From: a virus
DNA length: 64,000 nucleotides
Strand: one strand, 5' to 3'
IMG/VR virus record: IMGVR_UViG_3300042731_004037
Location: 62,001-126,000 of that record
Positions 35,118-42,770 of the stretch are shown piece by piece (the first letter of the stretch is position 1; the number at the start of each line of letters is the position of its first letter). The translations under genes and the position numbers were made by a program. The notes beneath the pieces were generated by a model. It was not told where the DNA came from and did no database searches. It saw only the letters and a list, made by a program, of their open reading frames with translations.

Positions 35118-35228
35118 GTGCGTAAAAAGCGTGCCAAAATAATAAGCAAATTTAGCGGTAGTGCTGATTATATAATTTCTGGTCAGTCGGATATTCAACG
35201 ATCAAAAGCGCTATTTCAATCCTTTTAG
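35118..35228 (+). CDS. Possible small basic protein (36 residues)
   Basis: A GTG start has a near-perfect GGAGGG seven bases upstream; an in-frame ATG at 35103 is an alternative. The product begins RKKRAKIISKFSGSADYIIS. It sits between the TnpB relic and the HNH gene. It may be a true small gene or the end of a decayed one. Confidence 0.35.
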   Translation: MRKKRAKIISKFSGSADYIISGQSDIQRSKALFQSF

Positions 35229-35231
35229 AGC

Positions 35232-35257
35232 TAGCATCGGAGGATGAAAGGATGCTA
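35232..35257. other. 7-bp hairpin
   Basis: TAGCATC pairs with GATGCTA around a 12-base loop, immediately after the small ORF and before the promoter-like element. Possible terminator or processing site. Confidence 0.35.
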
Positions 35258-35278
35258 CCTGTCGAAATATCTAAGAAT

Positions 35279-35312
35279 TCTATTAATATTTTGATTTAAG
35301 ATGTAGGGATTG
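35279..35312 (+). promoter_or_regulatory. Candidate phage promoter (best match to the 9324 site)
   Basis: TCTATTAATATTT followed 24 bases on by GTAGGGATTGG, the same two words as at 9324-9356. It is 62 bases upstream of the HNH gene. Confidence 0.38.
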
Positions 35313-35340
35313 GTCTATTTTTCTAATAAAGAGGAAAATC

Positions 35341-36225
35341 ATGAAGAAATGTAGTAAATGCGGAGAATTAAAAGATTTTTCTAGATTTTATCGACGAAAA
35401 GACAGTCCGAGTGGTCTTAGAAATCAATGTAAAAATTGCCATCGCGATTATATTAAAAAATGGAAAAAAGAAGGCCCAAACAAAATAGAATATCAAGACT
35501 CAGATGATAAAAAACAATGTCGCAGATGTATGAAAATTTTGGATGTTGATAATTTTGGTAGATGTAAAAATACTAAAGATGGGTTAAAGAGCCGTTGTAA
35601 GTATTGCAGACGCAAAGAAAGTGCTGAATGGCACACTAAGAATAAGGACCGCTGTAAAAAATATAGGGAAAACAACAAAGAATCTATAAAAAATGGTAGT
35701 AAAAAATATCGAGAGAAAAATAAGGCAAGATTGACCATAAAACAAAAAGAGTATGTCGAGAAAAACAAAGAAGCATGTGCTAAAAGAAAAAAGAATTGGT
35801 ATGAAAGAAATAAGGAACGCATATTATCTGAAAAAAGACAACGGTATAAAGAAAATAGAGACGAAATAATAGCACGTGAGCAACGGTATATAAAAAACAG
35901 TATAACAGCACAAATCAGGAAAAAACTTAGAACTAGGTTCTATCAAGCAGTTAAAAAAGGATATCGTGCTGGTTCAGCCGTTGCAGATCTTGGATGTTCT
36001 ATAAAAGAATTAAAATTATATCTTGAAAAGAAATTCGAGATTGGCATGACCTGGGATAATTATGGAAGGTGGCATATAGATCATATTATTCCACTATCTA
36101 GTTTTGACTTAACTAATAGAGAGCATGTTAAGAAAGTCTGTAATTACACAAACCTTCAGCCATTGTGGGCCGAAGATAACTTAAAAAAGTGGGCAAAATG
36201 CCCGAGAGAAGGAGATAAGAAATGA
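35341..36225 (+). CDS. HNH homing endonuclease with zinc-finger N-terminus
   Basis: Two CxxC...CxxC units open the protein (CSKCGELKDFSRF with CKNC, then CRRCMKILDVDNF with CKYC). A long K/R/E-rich helical linker follows (residues 95-200). The HNH nuclease is C-terminal: GRWHIDHIIPLSSFDL near 243 and TNLQPLWAEDNLKKW near 276, with the metal-binding H-D-H and N/H residues. Start after AGAGGAAAA. It overlaps the cold-shock gene start (ATGA), suggesting joint translation. Free-standing homing enzyme is the likely role. Confidence 0.88.
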   Translation: MKKCSKCGELKDFSRFYRRKDSPSGLRNQCKNCHRDYIKKWKKEGPNKIEYQDSDDKKQCRRCMKILDVDNFGRCKNTKDGLKSRCKYCRRKESAEWHTKNKDRCKKYRENNKESIKNGSKKYREKNKARLTIKQKEYVEKNKEACAKRKKNWYERNKERILSEKRQRYKENRDEIIAREQRYIKNSITAQIRKKLRTRFYQAVKKGYRAGSAVADLGCSIKELKLYLEKKFEIGMTWDNYGRWHIDHIIPLSSFDLTNREHVKKVCNYTNLQPLWAEDNLKKWAKCPREGDKK

Positions 36226-36467
36226 CAGAATTAAGCAATGATTTAACTGGGCTTGTAGCTTGGTTTGATCACCGTAGAGGTTATGGATATGTAGTAAGAG
36301 ATAATGGTGAAAAAGATTTGTTTGTACATTGGACAAATATTGATATGCCTGGCTTTAAAACATTAAAACCAGGGCAACCAGTATCTTTCGAATTAGGAGA
36401 AAACCATAAGGGGCCACAAGCCGTCAATGTGAAAGTTTTAGGTGAAGTATTAGAAAGTAAGGAGTAA
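36222..36467 (+). CDS. Cold-shock domain protein
   Basis: 81 residues, essentially one CSD: GLVAWFDHRRGYGYVVRDNG contains the RNP1-like K/RGYGYV motif, LFVHWTNID the RNP2-like motif, and GFKTLKPGQPVSFELGE with KGPQAVNV the C-terminal strands. CSD proteins bind single-stranded nucleic acid and act as RNA chaperones. The G-Y-G-Y and H-W substitutions for F keep the aromatic surface. SD GAAGGAG. It is placed between a nuclease and virion-type genes. Confidence 0.9.
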   Translation: MTELSNDLTGLVAWFDHRRGYGYVVRDNGEKDLFVHWTNIDMPGFKTLKPGQPVSFELGENHKGPQAVNVKVLGEVLESKE

Positions 36468-36470
36468 GAT

Positions 36471-37244
36471 ATGATAGACAATAAAGAATTATGGTTGCGC
36501 AATCCAGGTACTTCGGATGTTAGTTTGAGTGATTTGGGTGTTAAAGTTCGAGCCGGAAAAACTGTTAATGTGTATAAGGTTAATCCATATATAACTGTTG
36601 CACAAGTCAATCTGTCTATAAAAAATGGATCTTTGCGTAGACGACTTGATTCTAACACATTACATGTTGTGCGTAAACAAGTTAATCCTGTTCCGCCAGA
36701 TTTGAATCGTATTAAACAAAGTGATGGTACTGTTCATGCAAAAAAAACTAAGACCTCTGTGGTAATCGAGACAAATTTTGATGGTGGGAATGAAGATGAT
36801 GTTTTTGATTTTGCTGATTATGGTATAGGTGATCTTAATCCGGTTATACATGAAAAACAAGAAAACGGTTCCGTAGTGACAAACACAAAATCGGAAAAAG
36901 AAGAAAAATTAAAAGATGATGCTGTTTTAAAACCAGAGATCGAATATGGAACATCTCAACAGTCACAGGTAGTAATGAAAGTCACGCGTGAAGCAATGGT
37001 AAATCCTATTGGGCCTATTGCAAAATCTTCAGTAGTAACTGCAGAAAAGCCGTTTACAGTGATCGACCCCGATATTGCGGATAATAAAAATCATCAAGAA
37101 GTACAGGAAGAAATAAAATCTGTTGATGAAGTTGCAGTTAAGACGCAAGATGGTTCAGTGATTATGGAAATTAGAGAGGAAGATAAACCAAAAGAAAATA
37201 AAAATGTTGTTATAAAAAGACCAAAATCTAGCAAAGAAAAATAA
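36471..37244 (+). CDS. Probable virion-associated protein
   Basis: No named family. The first 75 residues form a compact domain (ELWLRNPGTSDVSLSDLGVK, then VRAGKTVNVYKVNPYITVAQ) that reads like a strand-rich adaptor. The remainder is low-complexity, Lys/Glu/Val-rich and probably disordered. It begins three bases after the cold-shock gene and is followed by a virion-type gene. Confidence 0.6.
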   Translation: MIDNKELWLRNPGTSDVSLSDLGVKVRAGKTVNVYKVNPYITVAQVNLSIKNGSLRRRLDSNTLHVVRKQVNPVPPDLNRIKQSDGTVHAKKTKTSVVIETNFDGGNEDDVFDFADYGIGDLNPVIHEKQENGSVVTNTKSEKEEKLKDDAVLKPEIEYGTSQQSQVVMKVTREAMVNPIGPIAKSSVVTAEKPFTVIDPDIADNKNHQEVQEEIKSVDEVAVKTQDGSVIMEIREEDKPKENKNVVIKRPKSSKEK

Positions 37245-37266
37245 ATTCTAGCTGGAGGCACATTGT

Positions 37267-38151
37267 ATGGCCATCGGAATTCGTGGTAGAGATGTAGATC
37301 TTTACGTGAGATTTGTAGATTCAGTTGGTAACCCAGTTAATGCTGATGATACACCTCAGGTGGAGATTTACGATTCTACTGAAACAATACAAAGAAGGTT
37401 GTCTAATATTGGCGTTGGTTTGATTTCAGATAACCAAGATGGATTATATTATTTAAATTATGATATTCCAGAGAATGCGCCGGATGGATATTGGTATCAC
37501 AGGTGGGTCGCTGAGATTGGTGGTACTGAGGTAGAGAATACTTTCGAATTTATGGTTATATCTTCTGGTGATGTTATAGAAAGTGATTTACCAATTTTTT
37601 CACCTGGAGATCCGGTGCCATGGAATTTTACTAAAGAAGAAGTTTATGGGATTAATATACTTTTGAAAATGGTAAAATGTAGAGTCAAAAATGATGGAAC
37701 CCGAAAAGTAAGAGACGGTAATGAATATGTTGATGTACCCTGTTCTATATTTACGGACACTGAACTTATTTGTTTTTTAGTAAATAGTCTATCGAGTTTC
37801 AACCAATATCCTCATTTTAGTCAATTTAAATTTTCTGATCCACAAATATACGAAATATTTGCTGAAGTAGTTGTACAAGGTGCTGTTTTGTTGGCCCTTG
37901 CCGCTCAGGCGCTTATTGAAAAAGGTCGGGAGTTTAATATAACAGACAATGGCGTAACCTATCAGCCGCCAGCTGTGTCTGAAATATTAAATACGCAATA
38001 TAGTACACAACTGCAGGATTATAAAGAAAAATTGAAAATGATAAAATGTTCACTTAAACCAAACCCTCTTGGTCTCGGCACATTTCGCGTTACAGCAATA
38101 AGTCCAGCATATTTGCGCCTCCGACATTTGAGAGAACGTCGGATAATATGA
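37267..38151 (+). CDS. Virion structural protein with Ig-like N-terminal domain
   Basis: Residues 1-100 look like an Ig-like beta sandwich (DLYVRFVDSVGNPVNADDTP, ending FEFMVIS). The C-terminal 170 residues are helical: SLSSFNQYPHFSQFKFSD, then ALAAQALIEKGREFNITDNG and a basic tail (LRLRHLRERRII). The latter part resembles segments I have seen in phage neck/adaptor-type proteins, but I cannot assign a named family. SD TGGAGG. Confidence 0.6.
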   Translation: MAIGIRGRDVDLYVRFVDSVGNPVNADDTPQVEIYDSTETIQRRLSNIGVGLISDNQDGLYYLNYDIPENAPDGYWYHRWVAEIGGTEVENTFEFMVISSGDVIESDLPIFSPGDPVPWNFTKEEVYGINILLKMVKCRVKNDGTRKVRDGNEYVDVPCSIFTDTELICFLVNSLSSFNQYPHFSQFKFSDPQIYEIFAEVVVQGAVLLALAAQALIEKGREFNITDNGVTYQPPAVSEILNTQYSTQLQDYKEKLKMIKCSLKPNPLGLGTFRVTAISPAYLRLRHLRERRII

Positions 38152-38161
38152 TAATATTAGG

Positions 38162-39013
38162 ATGTGGCTGTTAATGAAACGTAAATGGTCTGAAGACGAA
38201 ACCAAGTATATGAAAAGCCATTTTGCTTCAGTTATGCCATTAGAAGCAGAAAAAATGTTAGGAAGAAAGTGGAGTGCAATATATCAATATGGTAATAAAG
38301 TATTAAAAATACGGAGAGATGAAAGCATAATAAGTTATTTACATAAGAAATCTAATACAGGGAAAACAAAAAAATATAATATTAACTCTAAATATTTTTC
38401 CGCTGTGACCAGAGAAAATGCATATATACTGGGACTTTTGTTAACTGATGGATGTATATCAAAACGTAAGAATAGGGATTATTATATATTATCATTGGGA
38501 CTTAAACATGATGATAAATATATACTTGAAAAAATAAATGACAAGATGAACAGTAATTATATAATATATGAGAATAAAAATATGTCACGTTTGGTTATTA
38601 GAAATCAAGAAATATGTAAAGATTTAATGAACTTGAATATGACTTTAAGAAAGACTAAAACACTTAGGTGCCCAAAGATTCCAGATAACTGTATTGGTGA
38701 TTTTCTTCGAGGGGTTATAGATGGCGACGGAACAGTTCAAGTAAAAAAGCCGCGAACTACTATATTTACAACAAGCAATGGTTTTTCATACGATTTATTG
38801 TCGTTATATAATAAGATAGGGATAGATGCCAAAGTATATAATATAAACAGAAATGGTTCTAAAATATACCATGTGGCCGTTAATGGAATAGTTAAGAATA
38901 TAAATTTATTTAATATATTATATAATGATTCTGATTTATTTTTAGAAAGAAAGTATGATAGATTTATGAAGATTTATAATAAATATTCAAGCCAAACAAT
39001 TAACTTGTCATAA
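38162..39013 (+). CDS. LAGLIDADG endonuclease (intein-type DOD fold) with Myb-like N-terminus
   Basis: MKRKWSEDETKYMKSHF and AEKMLGRKWSAIYQYGNKVL form a Myb/SANT-like recognition helix unit. LAGLIDADG helices are YILGLLLTDGCI near 88 and FLRGVIDGDGTVQ near 181. The motifs are of a different subfamily from the capsid-region enzymes. The ATG at 38162 or, less likely by length, 38174 is the start. It is free-standing between a virion gene and the second TnpB relic. Confidence 0.87.
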   Translation: MWLLMKRKWSEDETKYMKSHFASVMPLEAEKMLGRKWSAIYQYGNKVLKIRRDESIISYLHKKSNTGKTKKYNINSKYFSAVTRENAYILGLLLTDGCISKRKNRDYYILSLGLKHDDKYILEKINDKMNSNYIIYENKNMSRLVIRNQEICKDLMNLNMTLRKTKTLRCPKIPDNCIGDFLRGVIDGDGTVQVKKPRTTIFTTSNGFSYDLLSLYNKIGIDAKVYNINRNGSKIYHVAVNGIVKNINLFNILYNDSDLFLERKYDRFMKIYNKYSSQTINLS

Positions 39014-39076
39014 TCGAAAAAACATTTGAGGAGAATATTATGAGTAATATTAAGTATTTATGGTTTCTATAAATAA

Positions 39077-39193
39077 TTTGTAATCAGCCAGAAGCAACGA
39101 TTGGAACATCGGAATAGGAAAGATTTCTATTGGAATGTTTCAAGGAGGAAGCCTATAGTCTCCTCTACCCAAGAACTTATTGGTCACAAATGA
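39077..39193 (+). pseudogene. tnpB: TnpB C-terminal remnant, right copy
   Basis: Plus-strand frame closed by TAA just upstream. It reads SQKQRLEHRNRKDFYWNVSR then ELIGHK and TGA, the same C-terminus as the minus-strand copy. Differences between the copies are mainly silent or conservative (K/R, G/D), showing that both came from selected TnpB genes. Only the last 38 codons remain. The gap 39014-39323 holds nothing else but the right-end sequence and a ten-codon ORF at 39041. Confidence 0.8.
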
Positions 39194-39214
39194 CCATATT
39201 TTAGGGAACTATAT
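39083..39214 (+). repeat. Right arm of the 132-base inverted repeat
   Basis: Gap-free inverted match to 34897-35028, identical over the outer 87 bases. The flanks diverge immediately outside AACTATAT on both sides, marking a probable element end. Confidence 0.9.
39128..39214 (+). ncRNA. Omega-RNA-like right end, right copy (relic)
   Basis: Same AAGGAGGAAGCC scaffold word, GGAG/CTCC stem and TGGTCA/TGACCA hairpin as the left copy. Bases directly after 39214 would be the guide if the RNA were made. Activity is unknown because no intact TnpB is in the window. Confidence 0.5.
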
Positions 39215-39323
39215 ATTCTTGAGTACGGAGGAAATTTGGTCGAAAAATCTACAGCTAATTTCCTATATTAAGACGAGACTATAAAATTAAATAGAAAATA
39301 TAATATAGTGTTTGGAGAGCTTG

Positions 39324-39611
39324 ATGAGTAAATATAACTTTTTTGAAAGAGTGACAGTCTCATCCGTGTGGTTCGAAGATGTCGAATTATCTTGGGGTTT
39401 TAATAGTGCTGGTATAGCTTTGTTAAATGAGAATACTACATCTGGTAGAATTATAGAATATAGTTTTGATGGTGTTAATGTACATGGTACATTAGATCCT
39501 GATCTTCCATCGGCGGGAATTGTGTTTGATAATAGACATGAGTGTAAAATATGGTTGAGACTTTCTTCTAACGGCACAAGTTGCATTGTAAGAGTGGAAG
39601 TATGGGGATAA
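39324..39611 (+). CDS. Small beta-rich virion-type protein
   Basis: 95 residues from the ATG at 39324, preferred over a TTG at 39312 because GGAG lies six bases upstream. The product is a single beta domain (RVTVSSVWFEDVELSWGFNS, then CKIWLRLSSNGTSCIVRVEV). It is followed after 12 bases by a fibre-type gene. No family recognised. Confidence 0.62.
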   Translation: MSKYNFFERVTVSSVWFEDVELSWGFNSAGIALLNENTTSGRIIEYSFDGVNVHGTLDPDLPSAGIVFDNRHECKIWLRLSSNGTSCIVRVEVWG

Positions 39612-39623
39612 TGGAGAAATACA

Positions 39624-40856
39624 ATGTCTGGATTTATTAAAATTGTTACAGGATCTTCTAGTAATGTTTTAGATACAACAGTGTCTGAACATTACAGTCA
39701 ACATTCTGAGGCAATACAGGATATATTAAAAGGTTTAGATGGTTATGGCAATATATCTGGTTATGGTGCCGATGGTTACGTTGCTTTCTTCACAGGCACT
39801 CCCACTATAGCTGGTGACAATGACCTAAAGTGGAACCGTGAAACAAACAGATTAGAGATTGGCGGGACTGGTGTTAAATTACATGATACATGGCTTACAT
39901 CCGATTCCGAAGGTAAACTAATAATATCCAACAGCGCTGGCGACCAAGGAGTAATCTTTGATACTACTACTGATGGTCAGTTAACTCTTACTGATGAAAG
40001 TGCTGGTGCATTAAATCTAAGAATAGATGGACGTATTTTTGACGGCGCAGGACCATTAAACCTTGGAAAATCTGCGGTTACAAGTCGTTCACTTACTACT
40101 GAAGATGTACTTATTGGCGGAAAGTTAGAAGTTGATGGGGTTGCAAGTTTTGATGATTATGCCCTTTTCTATAGCGCTACAGGTTTCTATAATCATTTAA
40201 CCATGACCAGAAATAAGTTACTATACGTTGGTCCTGAGGGAATGTGGCTTGTCCTTTCTACAGAATATTCACCATATCCAGGCGGATTCTTCCTACATCC
40301 TAGTTCGAATCACTTACTTGTCGGAAGTCAGACGTATTACGAATATAATTATGGTTATTCTGTACCAGATGACCCTACGATTATATTGAAGTCAAGCGAA
40401 AATCCAGCAACAGATAGCACTCAAGATTCGCGGTGGACCTGGAACCGCCTCGCTTTAGGTGGCAACGGCGCAGGTCTTGGCTGTGTGAATCAAACAATAG
40501 CCTACGATGATTTTACAGACGGTGGAGGAGTTGTAGGAACATTAGACTTAGATGAACAAATACCTGATGGCGCAGTGGTCGTTGCGTGTATTCTTCATAC
40601 ACTTACTGGCTTTACTGGTGGAGTTAACTCTACAGCAACGATACAAGTAGGTGATGGTACAGTTGTAGATAGATACAATACAGGCACACCAGATGTATAT
40701 ACTTCTAATGCTTCGGGCGTAGATATGGGTGACCCTAGCGGAACGAAATGGCACGATGCAGCTAAAACAGTAACTGTCACCATAACAGTTGATAATGACT
40801 GGACTTCGGTTTCTGCAGGCGAATGTACGATTGGTATTTTGTACTGGAGTCCTTAA
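39624..40856 (+). CDS. Fibre-type virion protein
   Basis: 410 residues, beta-rich and Gly/Ser/Thr/Asp-rich. It contains repetitive segments typical of trimeric phage fibres (NRETNRLEIGGTGVKLHDTW, then LTTEDVLIGGKLEVDGVASF). The C-terminal 110 residues form a separate beta domain (TLDLDEQIPDGAVVVACILH then TVTITVDNDWTS). No chaperone or enzymatic motif is visible. Its position next to other fibre genes supports a receptor-binding or decorating role. Confidence 0.65.
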   Translation: MSGFIKIVTGSSSNVLDTTVSEHYSQHSEAIQDILKGLDGYGNISGYGADGYVAFFTGTPTIAGDNDLKWNRETNRLEIGGTGVKLHDTWLTSDSEGKLIISNSAGDQGVIFDTTTDGQLTLTDESAGALNLRIDGRIFDGAGPLNLGKSAVTSRSLTTEDVLIGGKLEVDGVASFDDYALFYSATGFYNHLTMTRNKLLYVGPEGMWLVLSTEYSPYPGGFFLHPSSNHLLVGSQTYYEYNYGYSVPDDPTIILKSSENPATDSTQDSRWTWNRLALGGNGAGLGCVNQTIAYDDFTDGGGVVGTLDLDEQIPDGAVVVACILHTLTGFTGGVNSTATIQVGDGTVVDRYNTGTPDVYTSNASGVDMGDPSGTKWHDAAKTVTVTITVDNDWTSVSAGECTIGILYWSP

Positions 40857-40881
40857 ATAAAAAAGGGGAAGGGAGAAACAA

Positions 40882-41121
40882 ATGTCAACACAAGTTGTAT
40901 CAGTAACAGTATCAACAGAAGTTAACAATACAAATCCAAATGTCGAAGATTTTTGGGACAAAGTAAAGAGCTTTCTTATGTCAGCTGCGGAAGATGAGTT
41001 AGGATTAACTCCTGGCTCGGGAGAAGTTGAAGTTGGGACTGTTGTTAGCTTAGTAATGGGTGAGACAACAACAGCGATAACAGCGACCTTTAGTTTTGCA
41101 GGAACCTGGACACCAGACTGA
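40882..41121 (+). CDS. Small beta-rich protein
   Basis: 79 residues after a strong GGGGAAGGGAG. The product (TQVVSVTVSTEVNNTNPNVE then TTTAITATFSFAGTWTPD) ends abruptly, and decayed coding sequence follows. It may be a truncated form of a once longer fibre-related protein. Confidence 0.5.
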   Translation: MSTQVVSVTVSTEVNNTNPNVEDFWDKVKSFLMSAAEDELGLTPGSGEVEVGTVVSLVMGETTTAITATFSFAGTWTPD

Positions 41122-41189
41122 TGGATATTAACTGGAAAAAGTTTCTCGCATGAAACTTGGAGATAGATATATCCACGCCCACTGCAACT

Positions 41190-41365
41190 AAGCTCTGGGA
41201 CAGATAACAGAACATATGCAAGAACAGAAGCATTAAACTTAGGAGCTGATACAGCTTAATGATTTGGTGTTGAATGCTGGGCACACTGTGTCTGTTTGTA
41301 GAGCATTAACATTAGTTTATACTGGTAGTTATTGGATGGAAACATCTTATGTATCAAATGGGTAA
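41190..41365 (+). pseudogene. Decayed C-terminal fragment of a fibre-like gene
   Basis: Two frames together read TDNRTYARTEALNLGADTA and, one base out of register, LNDLVLNAGHTVSVCRALTL followed by VYTGSYWMETSYVSNG and TAA. This resembles the terminal domain of phage fibre or appendage proteins (G-x-TVxV...W-x-E-x-S). No start or ribosome site is present. Confidence 0.5.
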
Positions 41366-41574
41366 TGGATAGGGCAAATAAACATGAGGTTCGAATAAAA
41401 ATGGATACTAATGATAAAAATTTTGAAAAATTTTTGATGATACTTAAGGCTTACGTTGATCAATTAAATCGGACACTAAAAGCAAGAATTCCAGAAGAGA
41501 TATATAAGACAAAAAAGCAATGTGAAGAGATTGTTTGTTTGGCTGGAGAACTCGATGACTGTTTCAGAAAATAA
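41365..41574 (+). CDS. Small helical protein
   Basis: 69 residues from the ATG at 41365; an ATG at 41401 is an alternative and a TTG at 41332 lies inside the decayed fragment. The product is a helix-rich DKNFEKFLMILKAYVDQLNR type with a terminal VCLAGELDDCF that faintly recalls the LD motif. It overlaps the next gene. Probably part of a small membrane/lysis-type group. Confidence 0.5.
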   Translation: MDRANKHEVRIKMDTNDKNFEKFLMILKAYVDQLNRTLKARIPEEIYKTKKQCEEIVCLAGELDDCFRK

Positions 41575-42037
41575 CAAGCTGGCCGAAGAATTAGCTAAAA
41601 GTTTAGAATCTGCTACAAATTTGATGCAAAATTTGTTAGGTGATATAAAAGATAATGCTTCTTCTTTGGTATTAGTTAAAGTAAAATTAGATTCATTAAG
41701 CAGTAGTGTTGAGTCGTTGTCACATATTGTACGCGAAGGAAATGGTAAAGGTTCTATGATTACGCGTCTAGCTTTAATGGAAAAATCATTAGAAGATATG
41801 GAAAATAATTTTGATAAATTTGCTGATGATGTACATAAATCTATTAAAGAATTAAGAGATGCTATAAACAATGAAAAACTTTTACGTGATCAGGAGCAAA
41901 AAACAGAAAAAGAATTTAGGCGTGAACGAATGCTAGCAAAATTAAAAGTAGCTGGTGTTGTTGCTCCAGGAGTTATAGCTCTTGTAATTCTTATTATTAA
42001 AATGTTAACAGGAGACGTACCATCGCCAGCACCCTAA
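41555..42037 (+). CDS. Coiled-coil protein with C-terminal membrane anchor (holin/XhlA-like layout)
   Basis: 160 residues from the ATG at 41555 (GGAG seven bases upstream); a GTG at 41522 lacks such a site. A long coiled coil (MITRLALMEKSLEDMENNFD) precedes one hydrophobic helix near the C-terminus (VAGVVAPGVIALVILIIKML). This layout resembles XhlA/hemolysin-type phage proteins tied to lysis, but also tail- or membrane-anchored proteins. Lysis role is a guess. Confidence 0.55.
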   Translation: MTVSENNKLAEELAKSLESATNLMQNLLGDIKDNASSLVLVKVKLDSLSSSVESLSHIVREGNGKGSMITRLALMEKSLEDMENNFDKFADDVHKSIKELRDAINNEKLLRDQEQKTEKEFRRERMLAKLKVAGVVAPGVIALVILIIKMLTGDVPSPAP

Positions 42038-42049
42038 AGGAGAAAGTAA

Positions 42050-42286
42050 ATGAAAAAACTAGAAAGTTTGTCAATTAAATATGTTGGATACAGTAATCCA
42101 TCGACAGAGGAAGAAGTAGAATTAGAACTGTTAGGACTTGCTACAGCTATTGCTGCTGCTAAACAACGAATTGCTGTTCTTAACCAAAGTTTAAAATTAC
42201 AGAATATGATGAAATCTTCGATGTCAAAAGAGGGAGATGATGAAAAAGCTGTCTATGAGGCATCTGACACTGAAAAAGATAAGTAG
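42050..42286 (+). CDS. Small helical protein
   Basis: 78 residues after AAGGAG. The product is helical (ESLSIKYVGYSNPSTEEEVE then AAAKQRIAVLNQSLKLQNMM) with a charged tail. It overlaps the start of the metalloprotease-like gene by about 47 bases. No family recognised. Confidence 0.6.
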   Translation: MKKLESLSIKYVGYSNPSTEEEVELELLGLATAIAAAKQRIAVLNQSLKLQNMMKSSMSKEGDDEKAVYEASDTEKDK

Positions 42287-42758
42287 CAGGTCGGACCCAG
42301 ATATTGAAAAACTTATAATTGAAATGAAAGAACAAGCCAAACAAGACCCTGCTATTATAAAAAAATTTAAAGAATATGATGTCCCAATAGATGACATAGA
42401 TGATGTTTCTGTACAATTCTGCGATTTAGATGTATCAGCTAAAACAAAAAATAGAGAAATATTTTTAAATGAAAAAATGTTAGATGATGATAGCGATGTT
42501 AAAGATCCTACACATTATTTAATTCATGAGTTGGTTCACTATTTACAACAATCAACTGGACAAAATTGCAAACACAATAAAAATAAGGATTATTTAGACC
42601 TAGATACAGAAGAAGAAGCATTTAAAACTCAAATAAATTTTAAAAAGAGGGAAGAATCTGAAAAGGAAGCAGATGATTATGTAGAAAAACTGTTGGACCA
42701 TCATGATTTGGTGGGTACGGAACGTGATAAGAAGAAAAAAGAGCTGATGGAAGAGTAA
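42240..42758 (+). CDS. Small HExxH zinc metalloprotease-like protein
   Basis: 172 residues. THYLIHELVHYLQQSTGQ near residue 97 holds the HExxH zinc site, and a downstream acidic helix (ESEKEADDYVEKLLDHH) with the E-A-D pattern could supply the third ligand, as in minimal gluzincin-type proteases. There is no signal peptide, so it would act in the cytoplasm or virion. Start at 42240 or the ATG three bases earlier, both after AGAGGGAG. The substrate is unknown. Confidence 0.7.
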   Translation: MKKLSMRHLTLKKISSRSDPDIEKLIIEMKEQAKQDPAIIKKFKEYDVPIDDIDDVSVQFCDLDVSAKTKNREIFLNEKMLDDDSDVKDPTHYLIHELVHYLQQSTGQNCKHNKNKDYLDLDTEEEAFKTQINFKKREESEKEADDYVEKLLDHHDLVGTERDKKKKELMEE

Positions 42759-42770
42759 CGAGGACCTATT

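Noticed and set aside
34897-39214. A composite transposon bounded by the inverted repeats
   Set aside because: The arms are TnpB 3' ends, not matched transposase-bearing elements. The outer flanks show no target duplication and no transposase is inside.
41555-42037. Firm holin assignment
   Set aside because: Only one membrane helix and a coiled coil are visible, and no endolysin lies next to it; kept as a layout comparison only.
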